A stretch of 64,000 nt of DNA from an uncultured Oscillospiraceae bacterium (GTDB lineage Bacteria > Bacillota > Clostridia > Oscillospirales > Oscillospiraceae): the NCBI GenBank assembly GCA_934636655.1, contig CAKUAS010000009.1:41569-105568 (forward strand), in the 5' to 3' direction. The translations under genes and the position numbers were made by a program. Position 1 is the stretch's first letter. Each line of letters opens with the position of its first letter. Below are positions 1 through 8,488 of this stretch, one piece after another. The notes under the pieces are model-generated. The model worked only from the letters and a program-made list of their open reading frames with translations. It made no database searches and was not told where the DNA came from.

Positions 1-127
1 GGTTAACATGCTCGGCAAGTATCTGATTTATTAGATTTGAACGGTTCGTCCCGAGCCTGTGGGCAAGTCTGTCCACCTCGGCGACCACTTCGTCCGAAAG
101 CATCAAGCTGTATAGTGTCTTTTTCAT
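1..127 (-). CDS. Ribbon-helix-helix-type DNA-binding protein, N-terminal part
   Basis: The first 42 residues are visible, starting MKKTLYSLMLSDEVVAEVDR; the rest lies beyond the left edge. A short strand followed by a helix with regular hydrophobic spacing, then GTNRSNLINQIL, is the pattern of ribbon-helix-helix (CopG/Arc-like) repressors, in which the first strand pairs in a dimer and inserts into the DNA major groove. The start is supported by an AGAGAGG Shine-Dalgarno just upstream. Its target is unknown, and the missing C-terminus prevents a family-level call. It is transcribed in the same direction as ylmH, separated by about 180 bases. Confidence 0.6.
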   Translation of the reverse strand, partial: MKKTLYSLMLSDEVVAEVDRLAHRLGTNRSNLINQILAEHVN

Positions 128-273
128 AATAGCCTCTCTTCATTCACAACTAATGGGCCGTATCTGATGATCCGACCCTTGTTATTTTTCCTTTGTAAGC
201 TTAATATACTCTCGTTTTTCTAATTTGTCAAGAGTTTTATATAAATATTTTTGCGAATTATATAAAACATTTT

Positions 274-300
274 AATGGCAGAGCTCTACGCTCTGCCATT
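274..300 (-). terminator. Hairpin after ylmH
   Basis: A perfect 10-bp inverted repeat (AATGGCAGAG / CTCTGCCATT) sits a few bases after the ylmH stop codon. The downstream tract on the minus strand is only moderately U-rich (AAAATGTTTTATAT), so termination may be weak. Confidence 0.55.
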
Positions 301-306
301 CTATAC

Positions 307-1056
307 TTATTTATAAATCTCCGCCTCGACAAAAAGCCGGCCCTTGCGGCTGACGCCTCCGGAGGCCGAGACCGTTCCCTTGCCGTGACCCCGCAGGGAA
401 ATAACGTCGCCCGGCGAGACAAGGGCATCGTTTTTAAGGCACTCGGAGTAGTTAAGGCTTGCAGCCCCCTCGGCAATGTGTGACACAGCCGCCGTGCGCG
501 ACAGTCCGAACATTCCGGCAAGCACCGCGTCAAAGCGCATGCTTTTTACGGAAAACGAAACTCGCTTTACCTTCCGCTCGGGCGGCGTGAGCTCCGATAG
601 CTCCGCCTTTTGCAGCTTAACGCCGTATCTTCCGACCTTCTCAAGCCCGTCGGCGACGTGGCGCTCGACAGACTGCATGATGAATATGACCGCTTCCTCA
701 CCGTCTATCCAGATATCTCCGAGCCACTCGCGCTTTATGCCGAGGCCGAGTATCGCACCCATATAGTCGCGGTGCGTGGGAGAAGCGAAGTGCGCCCTTG
801 CGCGCAGGGCACTTATATATTCGTCTGCCTCGAAGCTCTCGGCATCCATATAAAACGGCAGGAAGAACGCGGCGCGGCGCTCGCACCCTTCCGCACCGCC
901 GGTAAGAAGCATATTGCAGTCGGGTGCACTGCGCGCCCACTTTTCGAGCGCGAACTGCTCTGCCGGGGTAAGGAACGCCGTGTGCGTAACGCTCGCGGTC
1001 TTTTCGCAGCGGCGGCACAGATCCTCCGCACGGCGGATAAGCTCATCGTTTTCCAT
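307..1056 (-). CDS. ylmH: YlmH-like S4-domain RNA-binding protein
   Basis: 249 residues. The N-terminal two thirds carry the YlmH-type body (PTHRDYMGAILGLGIKREWLGDI), and the last about 80 residues form an S4 RNA-binding domain (SMRFDAVLAGMFGLSRTAAV ... LVSPGDVISLRGHGKG). YlmH proteins bind the 50S subunit; in Bacillus subtilis YlmH has been linked to ribosome-associated quality control, as a relative of RqcP. The ATG start is chosen because GGAG lies 8-9 bases upstream. It overlaps the end of the GTPase gene by 14 bases, so the two are translationally coupled. YlmH genes more commonly sit in the sepF-divIVA region, so this position is unusual. Confidence 0.9.
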   Translation of the reverse strand: MENDELIRRAEDLCRRCEKTASVTHTAFLTPAEQFALEKWARSAPDCNMLLTGGAEGCERRAAFFLPFYMDAESFEADEYISALRARAHFASPTHRDYMGAILGLGIKREWLGDIWIDGEEAVIFIMQSVERHVADGLEKVGRYGVKLQKAELSELTPPERKVKRVSFSVKSMRFDAVLAGMFGLSRTAAVSHIAEGAASLNYSECLKNDALVSPGDVISLRGHGKGTVSASGGVSRKGRLFVEAEIYK

Positions 1057-3529
1057 CAATGTACTCCATTATTCTTTTCATCACCACGTCAAGCTCGTCG
1101 GAAAACTCCTTGACCGACATGCGCAGAACACCCGAGCGCATGGCCGACAGGCGAATGAGCGAATCGTTGGTAACGACCTTGACCGAATAGTTTTTGCCGA
1201 TATCGTTTGCAAGCTTTTCGATATACATATCGGCAGTCTCATTTTCCTTTGTGTACACCGTGCGTATGCCCTGCGTTTCGCGCTCGCCGACATTTCCGGC
1301 GACTCGATATCCGTCGAATACGAGCACAAGCTCGCAGTCGCGCATAGCCCTGTAGCTGCGCAGCACATCCGACAGGCGCTCGCGCGCAAGCGTCAGTGAG
1401 GCCGCGGCCAGTTCCTTATATTCCGGTGTTCCGAAAATAAAATTATAACCGTCGACGATGACATACTCGCGCTTTGACGGTGCAACGGAAAACGAGGGCG
1501 TTTCCTGCACCTGTGTCTTTGTGTACATCCTGCGGCGCACGGGGCCGAACTCGCGCTCCATTATCGCCTCGAGCTCCTTATCGTCGATTGAAAAATAGCG
1601 TGGGCGGGTTACAGTCTCCGATTCCTTATTGCCGAGCGTGGGATTAAGGTGCGCAAAATTTTCGACCTCGTTCCATTTAACGACCGTTCCGGCGCCGTGC
1701 GAGCAAAAAACGGAATCGGGCGTGTTTTCAACATCCGCCTCGGGATCGTAGCTTATATCCTCAATGACCTTCTTCTCGTCGTGGCAGGGATAATAGCCCG
1801 CTGCGCGGCAGCTGAGCCTGCCCTTGCCGGATGTGTAAGATGCAAGCACTTCCGCGTATCCGCTCATTTCAGAAACGGGCGCAAGGCCGGTTATGACGCT
1901 GCCGCCCTCGGTGTCGAACTGTCCGCTCATGGCGCGCACGTCGGAAATGGCACGGCCTATATGCTCGGGCGGCAGCTCGAGCCGGAACTCGTACCATGGC
2001 TCGAGCAGCACGCTCTTGGCCTTCATCAGTCCCTGACGCACCGCGCGGTACACTGCCTCGCGGAAGTCGCCGCCTTCGGTATGCTTAAGGTGTGCACGTC
2101 CGGCGATGAGGCTTATCTTAACGTCCGTCAGCGGCGAGCCCGTCAGAACGCCTAAATGCTCCTTTTCCGCAAGATTCGTCATGATCAGACTCTGCCAGTT
2201 GCGGTCGAGCTCGTCCGTGGGACAGCGGCTTTCAAAGCTCAGGCCCGAGCCGCGCTCTGCCGGCTCGATAAGAAGATGCACCTCGGCATAGTGCCTCAGC
2301 GGCTCAAAATGCCCGACACCGTGCACCGGCTCAGCTATCGTCTCCTTATATGCGATGCCGCCGGAGGTGATGGCGACCTCAAGGTCAAAGCGCTCGCGTA
2401 TAAGCTCCGTGAGCACTTCGGTCTGCACTCTGCCCATTATGCGCACGCTTATCTCGCGAAGTCGCTCGTTCCACTCAATATGAAGCTGGGGATCCTCGTC
2501 CTCGAGCTGCCTGAGCTGCTTATATGCCACAAGCGCGTCTGCGCCCTCGGGAAGTTCTACCCTATAGCTCATGACAGCCTCGGTCTCCGGCTGCATGCCG
2601 TCGTTTTCAAAGCCGAGGCCCTCACCGGCGTATGTATCGTCAAGGCCCTGTACGGCAACGATGCTGCCCGCGGCCGCCTCCTGAACGGCTTCATAATTTG
2701 CACCGGAGTAGACGCGCAGCTCGGTGACGGTCTGCCCGTTCACACTGTCGCGATTGTGCAGCGTGCCTCCGGTTATTTTCATGCAGCTGAGTCTGCGCCC
2801 TCGCGCATCACGCATTATTTTATAGACCCTCGCGCCGAACTTTTCCGGATACTCTGGGCTCACTGCGTATTTTTCTATGAATTCGACAAGCTCCGGCACT
2901 CCCTCGAGTTTGAGACCCGAGCCGTAGAGCACGGGAAAAAGCTTTCGCTCGGCGATAAGGCGCGATATGTCATCGTCCGCGACATCAACGCCGGACGCGA
3001 ATTTCTCCAGAAGCGCTTCGTCGCACATGGCAATGCTTTCACGCGTTTCCTGCGACTTATCGGAAAGATCAAAGCAGTTTTCCGAGAGCCGCTCGCACAG
3101 ATCCCTCAGTATTCTCTCTTTGTCGCTTGCCGTCAGATCCATTTTAGTCGCAAAAATGATCGTCGGCACCCTGTGACGCTCAAGCAGATGCCACAACGTT
3201 TCGGTGTGCGCCTGAACGCCGTCGGTACCGGATATTACGAGCAGCGCATAGTCAATAACGTCGAGCGTGCGCTCCGTTTCCGCGGTGAGATCCGCATGTC
3301 CGGGCGTGTCAAGAAGGCACAGCTCCATATTATCGGTACGGAGCTGCGCCTGTTTTGAAAACACGGTTATTCCGCGCTCACGCTCTATCTGATGAGTGTC
3401 GAGCGCTGTGTTGCGATGGTCGACCCTGCCGAGCTTTCTGATGCTGCCGCAGGTATACAGCAGCGCCTCGGACAGAGTCGTTTTTCCGGCATCGACGTGC
3501 GCGAGGATGCCGAGAACGAGCTTTTTCAT
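1043..3529 (-). CDS. EF-G/TetM-like ribosomal GTPase fused to a Rae1/YacP-type NYN nuclease domain
   Basis: 828 residues. The N-terminus is a translational GTPase: G1 AHVDAGKTT (10-18), RERGITV around 51-56, DTPGH (74-78), TKMD (128-131), followed by EF-G/TetM-type domains II-V to about residue 660. From about 687 to 815 there is an NYN/PIN-like domain with IVDGYN (D693), LVFDGYR (D739), ENETADMY (E764, D767) and VTNDS (D789), matching the acidic site of YacP/Rae1, the B. subtilis endonuclease that cuts mRNA in the ribosomal A site. Family knowledge suggests ribosome binding by the GTPase part; coupling to mRNA cleavage is inference. Automatic annotation would probably call it tetracycline resistance, but nothing here shows drug protection. 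It overlaps the upstream DUF362 gene by ATGA. Confidence 0.88.
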   Translation of the reverse strand: MKKLVLGILAHVDAGKTTLSEALLYTCGSIRKLGRVDHRNTALDTHQIERERGITVFSKQAQLRTDNMELCLLDTPGHADLTAETERTLDVIDYALLVISGTDGVQAHTETLWHLLERHRVPTIIFATKMDLTASDKERILRDLCERLSENCFDLSDKSQETRESIAMCDEALLEKFASGVDVADDDISRLIAERKLFPVLYGSGLKLEGVPELVEFIEKYAVSPEYPEKFGARVYKIMRDARGRRLSCMKITGGTLHNRDSVNGQTVTELRVYSGANYEAVQEAAAGSIVAVQGLDDTYAGEGLGFENDGMQPETEAVMSYRVELPEGADALVAYKQLRQLEDEDPQLHIEWNERLREISVRIMGRVQTEVLTELIRERFDLEVAITSGGIAYKETIAEPVHGVGHFEPLRHYAEVHLLIEPAERGSGLSFESRCPTDELDRNWQSLIMTNLAEKEHLGVLTGSPLTDVKISLIAGRAHLKHTEGGDFREAVYRAVRQGLMKAKSVLLEPWYEFRLELPPEHIGRAISDVRAMSGQFDTEGGSVITGLAPVSEMSGYAEVLASYTSGKGRLSCRAAGYYPCHDEKKVIEDISYDPEADVENTPDSVFCSHGAGTVVKWNEVENFAHLNPTLGNKESETVTRPRYFSIDDKELEAIMEREFGPVRRRMYTKTQVQETPSFSVAPSKREYVIVDGYNFIFGTPEYKELAAASLTLARERLSDVLRSYRAMRDCELVLVFDGYRVAGNVGERETQGIRTVYTKENETADMYIEKLANDIGKNYSVKVVTNDSLIRLSAMRSGVLRMSVKEFSDELDVVMKRIMEYIDGKR

Positions 3530-4389
3530 AGCTCGATGAGTTCGTATTCGCGGCTGCCCACGCCGATCTCGGCAGCGGCCTCAACGGTGTGGATGCCGTT
3601 GCGCGATTCGATGCGTTCTATAAGATCACCCTTATCGGGATCGTCGCTTGCGTAGACGAGGTCAACGCAGGCCTGATCGAGCGCAACGGGATCAAGAGAT
3701 GCGAGGATGCCGATATCGCCGATCTTGGGGTCGGCGGCGACAGCGCAGCAGTCGCAGTCGACGGACATGTTCTTCATTATATTCACGAAGGCCATATTGC
3801 CTTCAAAGTGATCGACGATGCTCTTTGCAGCATCCGCCATGCACTCGAGGAAGCTGTCGTGATCTGCATGCCAGAAGTTAGCTATCTCCTTGACACCGTG
3901 GATATACTTCTTGCCATAGCTCGAAGCGAGGCCGATGGATATGTTCTTGAGCGCACCGCCGAAGCCGCCCATCGGGTGGCCCTTGAAGTGCGACAGAACG
4001 AGCATGGAGTCATACTCCGGCAAAGTTTTGCCGACGTAGTTTACGTCAAGGTGCTTGCCGCCGGCAACGGGGATGGTCATCTCGCCCTCTGCGTCCATGA
4101 TGTCGACGTCGGCGATCTCCACCCAGCCGTGCAGCTGCATGGTCTTTTTGTGGTGCTCCGTTGTATCGCGGCCGCCGTCGTAAGCGGTGTTGCACTCTAC
4201 TATAGTTCCGCCGACATGGTCGACGGCAGGCTTCATGAAATCGGGGCGCAGGAAGTTCTGGTTGCCGGGCTCGCCGCTGTGCAGCTTGACCGCAACATTG
4301 CCTTTAAGCTCAATGCCGAGTGCATCATATGCTTTTATAACGTTTTCGGGACTTATTTCCCTTATAAAATATACTTTGGACTTTTCCAT
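3526..4389 (-). CDS. DUF362 domain protein
   Basis: 287 residues with the DUF362 core: VAVKLHSGEPGNQNFLRPDF, DSMLVLSHFKGHPMGGFGGA and KNISIGLASSYGKKYIHG. Many relatives carry a C-terminal ferredoxin domain; this one lacks it and has only a CDCC cluster near residue 215. Function is not established for the family; redox or metal-centre roles are often assumed. An AAAGGAAG ribosome-binding site precedes the ATG. It is the first gene of a three-gene operon with the GTPase-NYN fusion and ylmH, joined to the GTPase by an ATGA overlap. Confidence 0.85.
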   Translation of the reverse strand: MEKSKVYFIREISPENVIKAYDALGIELKGNVAVKLHSGEPGNQNFLRPDFMKPAVDHVGGTIVECNTAYDGGRDTTEHHKKTMQLHGWVEIADVDIMDAEGEMTIPVAGGKHLDVNYVGKTLPEYDSMLVLSHFKGHPMGGFGGALKNISIGLASSYGKKYIHGVKEIANFWHADHDSFLECMADAAKSIVDHFEGNMAFVNIMKNMSVDCDCCAVAADPKIGDIGILASLDPVALDQACVDLVYASDDPDKGDLIERIESRNGIHTVEAAAEIGVGSREYELIEL

Positions 4390-4512
4390 AATGCTACTTC
4401 CTTTCGTCTTAGAATTTGTGATGATAGACGATTATATAATAATATTTTTCATTCTTCAATATTGGCTATTCCAATTTTAATAAAAATGTAATAAAATAAA
4501 CGCGGTGATGTT

Positions 4513-5469
4513 ATGAAAACCGTTTTGATAGTTTTAATAGTTATCTGCGCCGTGCTGGCGCTTTTTTACGCCGTGGGGCTCAAATTTGTCCGCATGCTGA
4601 TTTTGCGGCAGGATAATTTCCCGACACCAGAGACCGGGGCAAGATCCTCAAACCTTTTGGAACCTACAGGGAACGCACTCTGGGCGCACAACATTCCGTA
4701 CTTCAAGCCTTTTCGCGAGCTGCCGTTTGAGGAGATAAGCATCGACACAGACGACGGGCTCACGCTTCGCGCAGATCTCCTGCGCGGCACGGGTACGGGC
4801 GTTACGGTTATGTTCTTTCACGGCTACAAGTCCGAGCCTGCCTGCGATTTTGCGGCAATGTACGATTTCTATAAGTCCCTTGGGCACGATCTTATCTATG
4901 TCCACATGCGCGCACACGGAAAAAGCGGTGGGACTTACATAGGCTTCGGCGCACTGGACAGATACGATGTCGTAAAATGGACCGACAAGGCCGCCGAGCT
5001 CTTCCCCGACAACGACATTTATCTGCACGGCATGTCCATGGGCGCGGCAAGCGTTCTGCAGAGCATGGATCTTGAGCTCAACAAAAACGTACGCGGCGTT
5101 ATCGCCGACTGCGGCTATTCCGATCTCAACACGGTTTTCCGAAATCTCGTCGGGCAGCTTTATCATTTGCCGACGATGTTTGTCGACGTTTTCGAGTATG
5201 TAAATCTCCTCAAGGCAGGCTACGGCTTTAAGGAGGCAAGCTCCGTGCGCAGCGTGAGCGTGACTGAAATTCCGCTTCTGTACATCTGCGGCGACAGTGA
5301 CCGCTATGTTCCGAAGGACATGGCTATGCGGATATTCGACGCATGCAGAAGCGAGAAAAAGCTGCTGCTCGTGCCCGGAGCTGGGCACGCGGCAAGCTAC
5401 ATGTGCGCAAAGGACGAATACGAAGCTCTCGTCAAAGAGCTTATCAATAACAATCGGAGGAAGAATTAA
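4513..5469 (+). CDS. Membrane-anchored alpha/beta hydrolase
   Basis: 318 residues. A single N-terminal membrane segment (about 3-23) is followed by an alpha/beta-hydrolase fold with the oxyanion HG (103-104), nucleophile elbow GMSMG (S175), acid GDSDRYV (D263) and catalytic H292 in GAGHAASY. The catalytic domain should face the outside. The substrate cannot be read from sequence; esterase or acyl hydrolase activity is likely. Its stop codon overlaps the start of the MFS gene (TAATG), so the two are one operon, which may pair hydrolysis with uptake. Confidence 0.88.
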   Translation: MKTVLIVLIVICAVLALFYAVGLKFVRMLILRQDNFPTPETGARSSNLLEPTGNALWAHNIPYFKPFRELPFEEISIDTDDGLTLRADLLRGTGTGVTVMFFHGYKSEPACDFAAMYDFYKSLGHDLIYVHMRAHGKSGGTYIGFGALDRYDVVKWTDKAAELFPDNDIYLHGMSMGAASVLQSMDLELNKNVRGVIADCGYSDLNTVFRNLVGQLYHLPTMFVDVFEYVNLLKAGYGFKEASSVRSVSVTEIPLLYICGDSDRYVPKDMAMRIFDACRSEKKLLLVPGAGHAASYMCAKDEYEALVKELINNNRRKN

Positions 5470-6908
5470 TGGGTAAAACACAAGGCGTCGAAAAGAAGGG
5501 TATCGGCGCGCTCAACTGGACTCTGCTGCTGGTCATCGGGTTTTCCGCACAGATAGCATGGGTCATCGAAAACAACTGGTTTGCAAACTTCCTGTATTCC
5601 GACTTCGGCGCGCAGCTCGGTGTCGTCACGGCAATGACCATCTGCTCGGCGACGGCGACGACGTTCTCGGCGCTGTTTTTCGGAACGCTTTCCGACCGTA
5701 TCGGCTCGCGCAAGAAGCTTATAACCTGGGGCTCTATCCTGTGGGGCATCTTCACGATAGCCTTCGGCCTGACGCATTATCTGCGCGACAGCATTTACAA
5801 CGACGTCATGCTCGTCGGCGTGACCATCGTCGCGGCTGACACGATAATGAGCTTTTTCGGCTCGATGGCAAACGACGCGGGCTACAACGCTTGGTATGCC
5901 GACATGATGGACGACTCGAACTCCGGCCAGATCGGCGCCGTCGCCGCAACGCTGCCCGTTATCGGGACTCTCGTTGGCACCCTCGTCGGCGGCATGTTCG
6001 TCACCGGGCTTGCGACCGAGGCAAACCCTCAAGCAGGCTACATCATCTTCTTCTCCATCGCCGGCGGCGTTACCATTCTCATCGGCATAGCGTCGTTTTT
6101 CCTGCTCAAGGACGCGCCCACGCTCAAGCCGGTCAAGGACGGCAGCTTCTGGCATCAGTTCGGCTCGACGTTTAATTTTAAGCGCTTTATCGCCAACCGC
6201 GAGCTTGCGCTTGTCTTCCTCACCCTGTGCGTATTTTTTATCGGCTACAACTGCTATTTCATCCACATCATGAACTGGATGAACTACACCCTCGGCTTTA
6301 ACGACCCCAGCCTCATCCTCGGCATCCCGCTGCTCATCGCCGTTGCGATATCCATTCCGTTTATAAAAGTCATAAACAACAAAAAGGTGCCCGCCGTCGC
6401 CGCGTTCGCAACAATACTGAGCATCCTCGGCTGCCTGTTCGTGTACTTCGTCGTCGGCAGCATGCAGGGAACGTTCGACACGGAAAACGCTCTGAACTTC
6501 GCTGCCAACTGGCCATGCTTTGTCGGCATAATCCTCGTCGGCATAGGCTATGTCGTTTTCATGCAGGCCATGACGGTCTGGATGAAGCGCCTGTATCCCG
6601 AGGAGCACCGCGGCCAGTTCGAGGGCATAAGGATCATGTTCTTCGTTTTCTTCCCGATGATAGCGGGCCCGCTGCTTGCCGACCCTATCTGCCGCGCTTT
6701 CGGTGAGAAGGTATATCAGGTCGTCGATAACGGCAACCTCATCTTCGTCACCGCCCAGCGCGCGGCGGAAATGGGCTATGACATAAGCAGCATTGCCGAG
6801 GGTTATCTGCCGGTAAACGAGCTGTTCATTGCCGCCGCCATCGTCACGGCGCTCGCGCTCATCCCCATGAGCAGGGCGGCAAAAATGTATAAGGAAAGGA
6901 ACAAGTAA
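5469..6908 (+). CDS. MFS transporter
   Basis: 479 residues with about 12 membrane segments. The loop GTLSDRIGSRKK between segments 2 and 3 is the MFS signature, and a paired acidic/basic motif (MDDSNSGQ) lies before the fifth segment. The pattern resembles sugar-type (GPH/SLC45-like) carriers, but the substrate is not evident. GGAGG precedes the ATG, which overlaps the upstream stop codon. The DUF6440 gene begins one base after its stop, so three genes form one unit. Confidence 0.88.
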   Translation: MGKTQGVEKKGIGALNWTLLLVIGFSAQIAWVIENNWFANFLYSDFGAQLGVVTAMTICSATATTFSALFFGTLSDRIGSRKKLITWGSILWGIFTIAFGLTHYLRDSIYNDVMLVGVTIVAADTIMSFFGSMANDAGYNAWYADMMDDSNSGQIGAVAATLPVIGTLVGTLVGGMFVTGLATEANPQAGYIIFFSIAGGVTILIGIASFFLLKDAPTLKPVKDGSFWHQFGSTFNFKRFIANRELALVFLTLCVFFIGYNCYFIHIMNWMNYTLGFNDPSLILGIPLLIAVAISIPFIKVINNKKVPAVAAFATILSILGCLFVYFVVGSMQGTFDTENALNFAANWPCFVGIILVGIGYVVFMQAMTVWMKRLYPEEHRGQFEGIRIMFFVFFPMIAGPLLADPICRAFGEKVYQVVDNGNLIFVTAQRAAEMGYDISSIAEGYLPVNELFIAAAIVTALALIPMSRAAKMYKERNK

Positions 6909-6909
6909 A

Positions 6910-7086
6910 ATGTCAGAAAAGCGTTTTGAAAAGGTCTATGCCCAAGGCGCGATCGACGTCGTGGAGATCTGGGTGGATAAAGAGACCGGCGTAAATTATC
7001 TCTACCACTACTCCGGCTACGCGGGCGGTCTGACTCCCCTGCTCGACCGCGAGGGCAAACCCATTATAAGCACGATAATTAAGTAG
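6910..7086 (+). CDS. DUF6440 family small protein
   Basis: 58 residues beginning MSEKRFEKVYAQGAIDVVEI, with the family core DKETGVNYLYHYSGYAGG followed by LTPLLDREGKPII. DUF6440 proteins are short, single-domain and uncharacterised. GGAAAGG lies 9 bases before the ATG, inside the end of the MFS gene. It is last in the hydrolase-MFS operon, immediately before a strong terminator. A partner role for the transporter is only inference from position. Confidence 0.85.
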   Translation: MSEKRFEKVYAQGAIDVVEIWVDKETGVNYLYHYSGYAGGLTPLLDREGKPIISTIIK

Positions 7087-7099
7087 ATTAAACAGCAAA

Positions 7100-7129
7100 A
7101 AAAACGAGGCTCAGTGAGCCTCGTTTTTC
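7100..7129. terminator. Bidirectional terminator
   Basis: GAGGCTC-AGT-GAGCCTC hairpin flanked by A and T runs on both sides, between the convergent DUF6440 and GNAT genes. It touches the GNAT stop codon. Confidence 0.9.
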
Positions 7130-7649
7130 ATTTCAGCTTTTTCTCAAGCAGAACTAAATTAACATTCGGTATGCCGTTAAAAACGCAGGGGGCTATATCC
7201 GCCTCGCGGTAGCCAAGCTTTGCATACATTGCCCGCGCCGCCGCGTTTATCGCGTTAGTGTCCATCCTCAGCACCGTGCAGCGGCGCGACTGGGCGTATT
7301 TTTCGTAAAACGCGACGAAGCCTTTGCCCAAGCCCCGGCCGGCATACCGCGGGTCGACCGCCAGCGTGTGCAGAACGCACACCTCGTTATCGCCGGCTGC
7401 AAAGCTCCACTTTGCGCCCTCGTACACGTCGACCTGGGTCTTGTTTATAACGGCCGCGGCTTTTATGCAGCCGTCCTCCTCAAGCACGAACATATCGCGG
7501 CGGCGGATGGCCTCCGCGGCGGTCTCGCGCACGGGATAAACGCCGCTTATCCAGCCTATCGTCATTCTGCCGCTCTCCTCGGCTGCGTGGATGTCGTCAT
7601 AGATCTTCTCTATTGCGTCAAGGTCAATGGGTCTTGCTTCTCTGATCAC
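7128..7649 (-). CDS. GNAT family N-acetyltransferase
   Basis: 173 residues, standard GNAT length. Acetyl-CoA binding motif A is visible as VDPRYAGRGLGKGFV, preceded by the beta-4 strand VLHTLAV and followed by VLRMDTNAINAAARAMYAKL and GYREAD. The acceptor substrate is unknown. Its ATG overlaps the stop of the HAD phosphatase gene (ATGA), making it the last gene of the membrane-lipid operon. Confidence 0.88.
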   Translation of the reverse strand: MIREARPIDLDAIEKIYDDIHAAEESGRMTIGWISGVYPVRETAAEAIRRRDMFVLEEDGCIKAAAVINKTQVDVYEGAKWSFAAGDNEVCVLHTLAVDPRYAGRGLGKGFVAFYEKYAQSRRCTVLRMDTNAINAAARAMYAKLGYREADIAPCVFNGIPNVNLVLLEKKLK

Positions 7650-8488
7650 TGCTTTTCTTTGTCTCCTATTATTCTGTATAGCATTTGCGCAACGCCGTGC
7701 TCATCGTTCGAGCCGCACACAAAGTCGGCAGATGCGATGCACGCGGCGGTAGCGTTTTTCATTGCGACGCCGAGCCCCGCGAAGGCGAGCATGTCGGCGT
7801 CGTTATCGCCGTTTCCGAAGGCGGCGACGGCGCTTGCCGGAACATTCAGCATCCCGCACAATCGCCGGAGCGACGCGCCCTTTCCCGCCTCGGCATCGGA
7901 TATCTCGATAAGCCGGGGCGAAGAACTGGTTATGTAGGCTTTGGGGAGCGCGAGCGCCTTTTCCCAAAGCTCGGCTCTGTGATCTGCGTTTTGGCACAGA
8001 ACGTCCACGCTGTCGAGCCTGTCGGAATTATCGAGGATGAAGCTCTTCATATCCTCTACCGGCAGGCGCGTTGTTTTGACATAGCCTATATACGCCTCGG
8101 AGCATCCAAAGTGCACGGGGTCTGCGATGTATCTTGCGTCGCAGTAAGCCTGCCCGTCTATAAAGCACTCAAGAAGCTCACCGCCGAAAAGGGCGATGAG
8201 CTCATGCACCGTATCCGGATGCAGGGTAAGGCTCACAAGGCGTTCGCCGTCAGGCAGACGCGCGGTGGCGGCTCCGTTTGAGGTTATAGCATAGCGTATG
8301 CCGGGGATCTCCGCAACGTCCTTTGGCAGTGAACGCAGCGACCTGCCCGAGGCAATGACGAGCTCGAGCCCCGCGTCTATCGCCGCTTGTATCGCCTTTC
8401 GCGTTTCATCCGAAAGGCTTCCGTCCGAGCGCAGCGTCGTATCGTCAAGATCGAGCGCTACGAGCCTTATATCTTCAAAACGCGTCAT
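7646..8488 (-). CDS. Cof-type HAD phosphatase
   Basis: 280 residues. Motif I is DLDDTTL near the N-terminus, motif II SGR, and the C-terminal FGNGDNDADML supplies the motif IV acidic residues, all typical of Cof/YidA-like class IIB HAD phosphatases acting on small phosphorylated metabolites. A longer frame extends 34 residues upstream, but the ATG overlapping the upstream stop (TGATG) fits the family N-terminus and is preferred. It is co-transcribed with the lipid enzymes, so a phospholipid or sugar-phosphate substrate is possible but unproven. Confidence 0.88.
   Translation of the reverse strand: MTRFEDIRLVALDLDDTTLRSDGSLSDETRKAIQAAIDAGLELVIASGRSLRSLPKDVAEIPGIRYAITSNGAATARLPDGERLVSLTLHPDTVHELIALFGGELLECFIDGQAYCDARYIADPVHFGCSEAYIGYVKTTRLPVEDMKSFILDNSDRLDSVDVLCQNADHRAELWEKALALPKAYITSSSPRLIEISDAEAGKGASLRRLCGMLNVPASAVAAFGNGDNDADMLAFAGLGVAMKNATAACIASADFVCGSNDEHGVAQMLYRIIGDKEKQ

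Noticed and set aside
1043..3529. Tetracycline resistance gene
   Set aside because: The N-terminal part is TetM-like, but the NYN fusion and operon context point to a housekeeping ribosome factor.
5466..6608. Long minus-strand frame opposite the MFS gene
   Set aside because: It is a shadow of a highly hydrophobic transporter gene; composition is highly charged with no motif.
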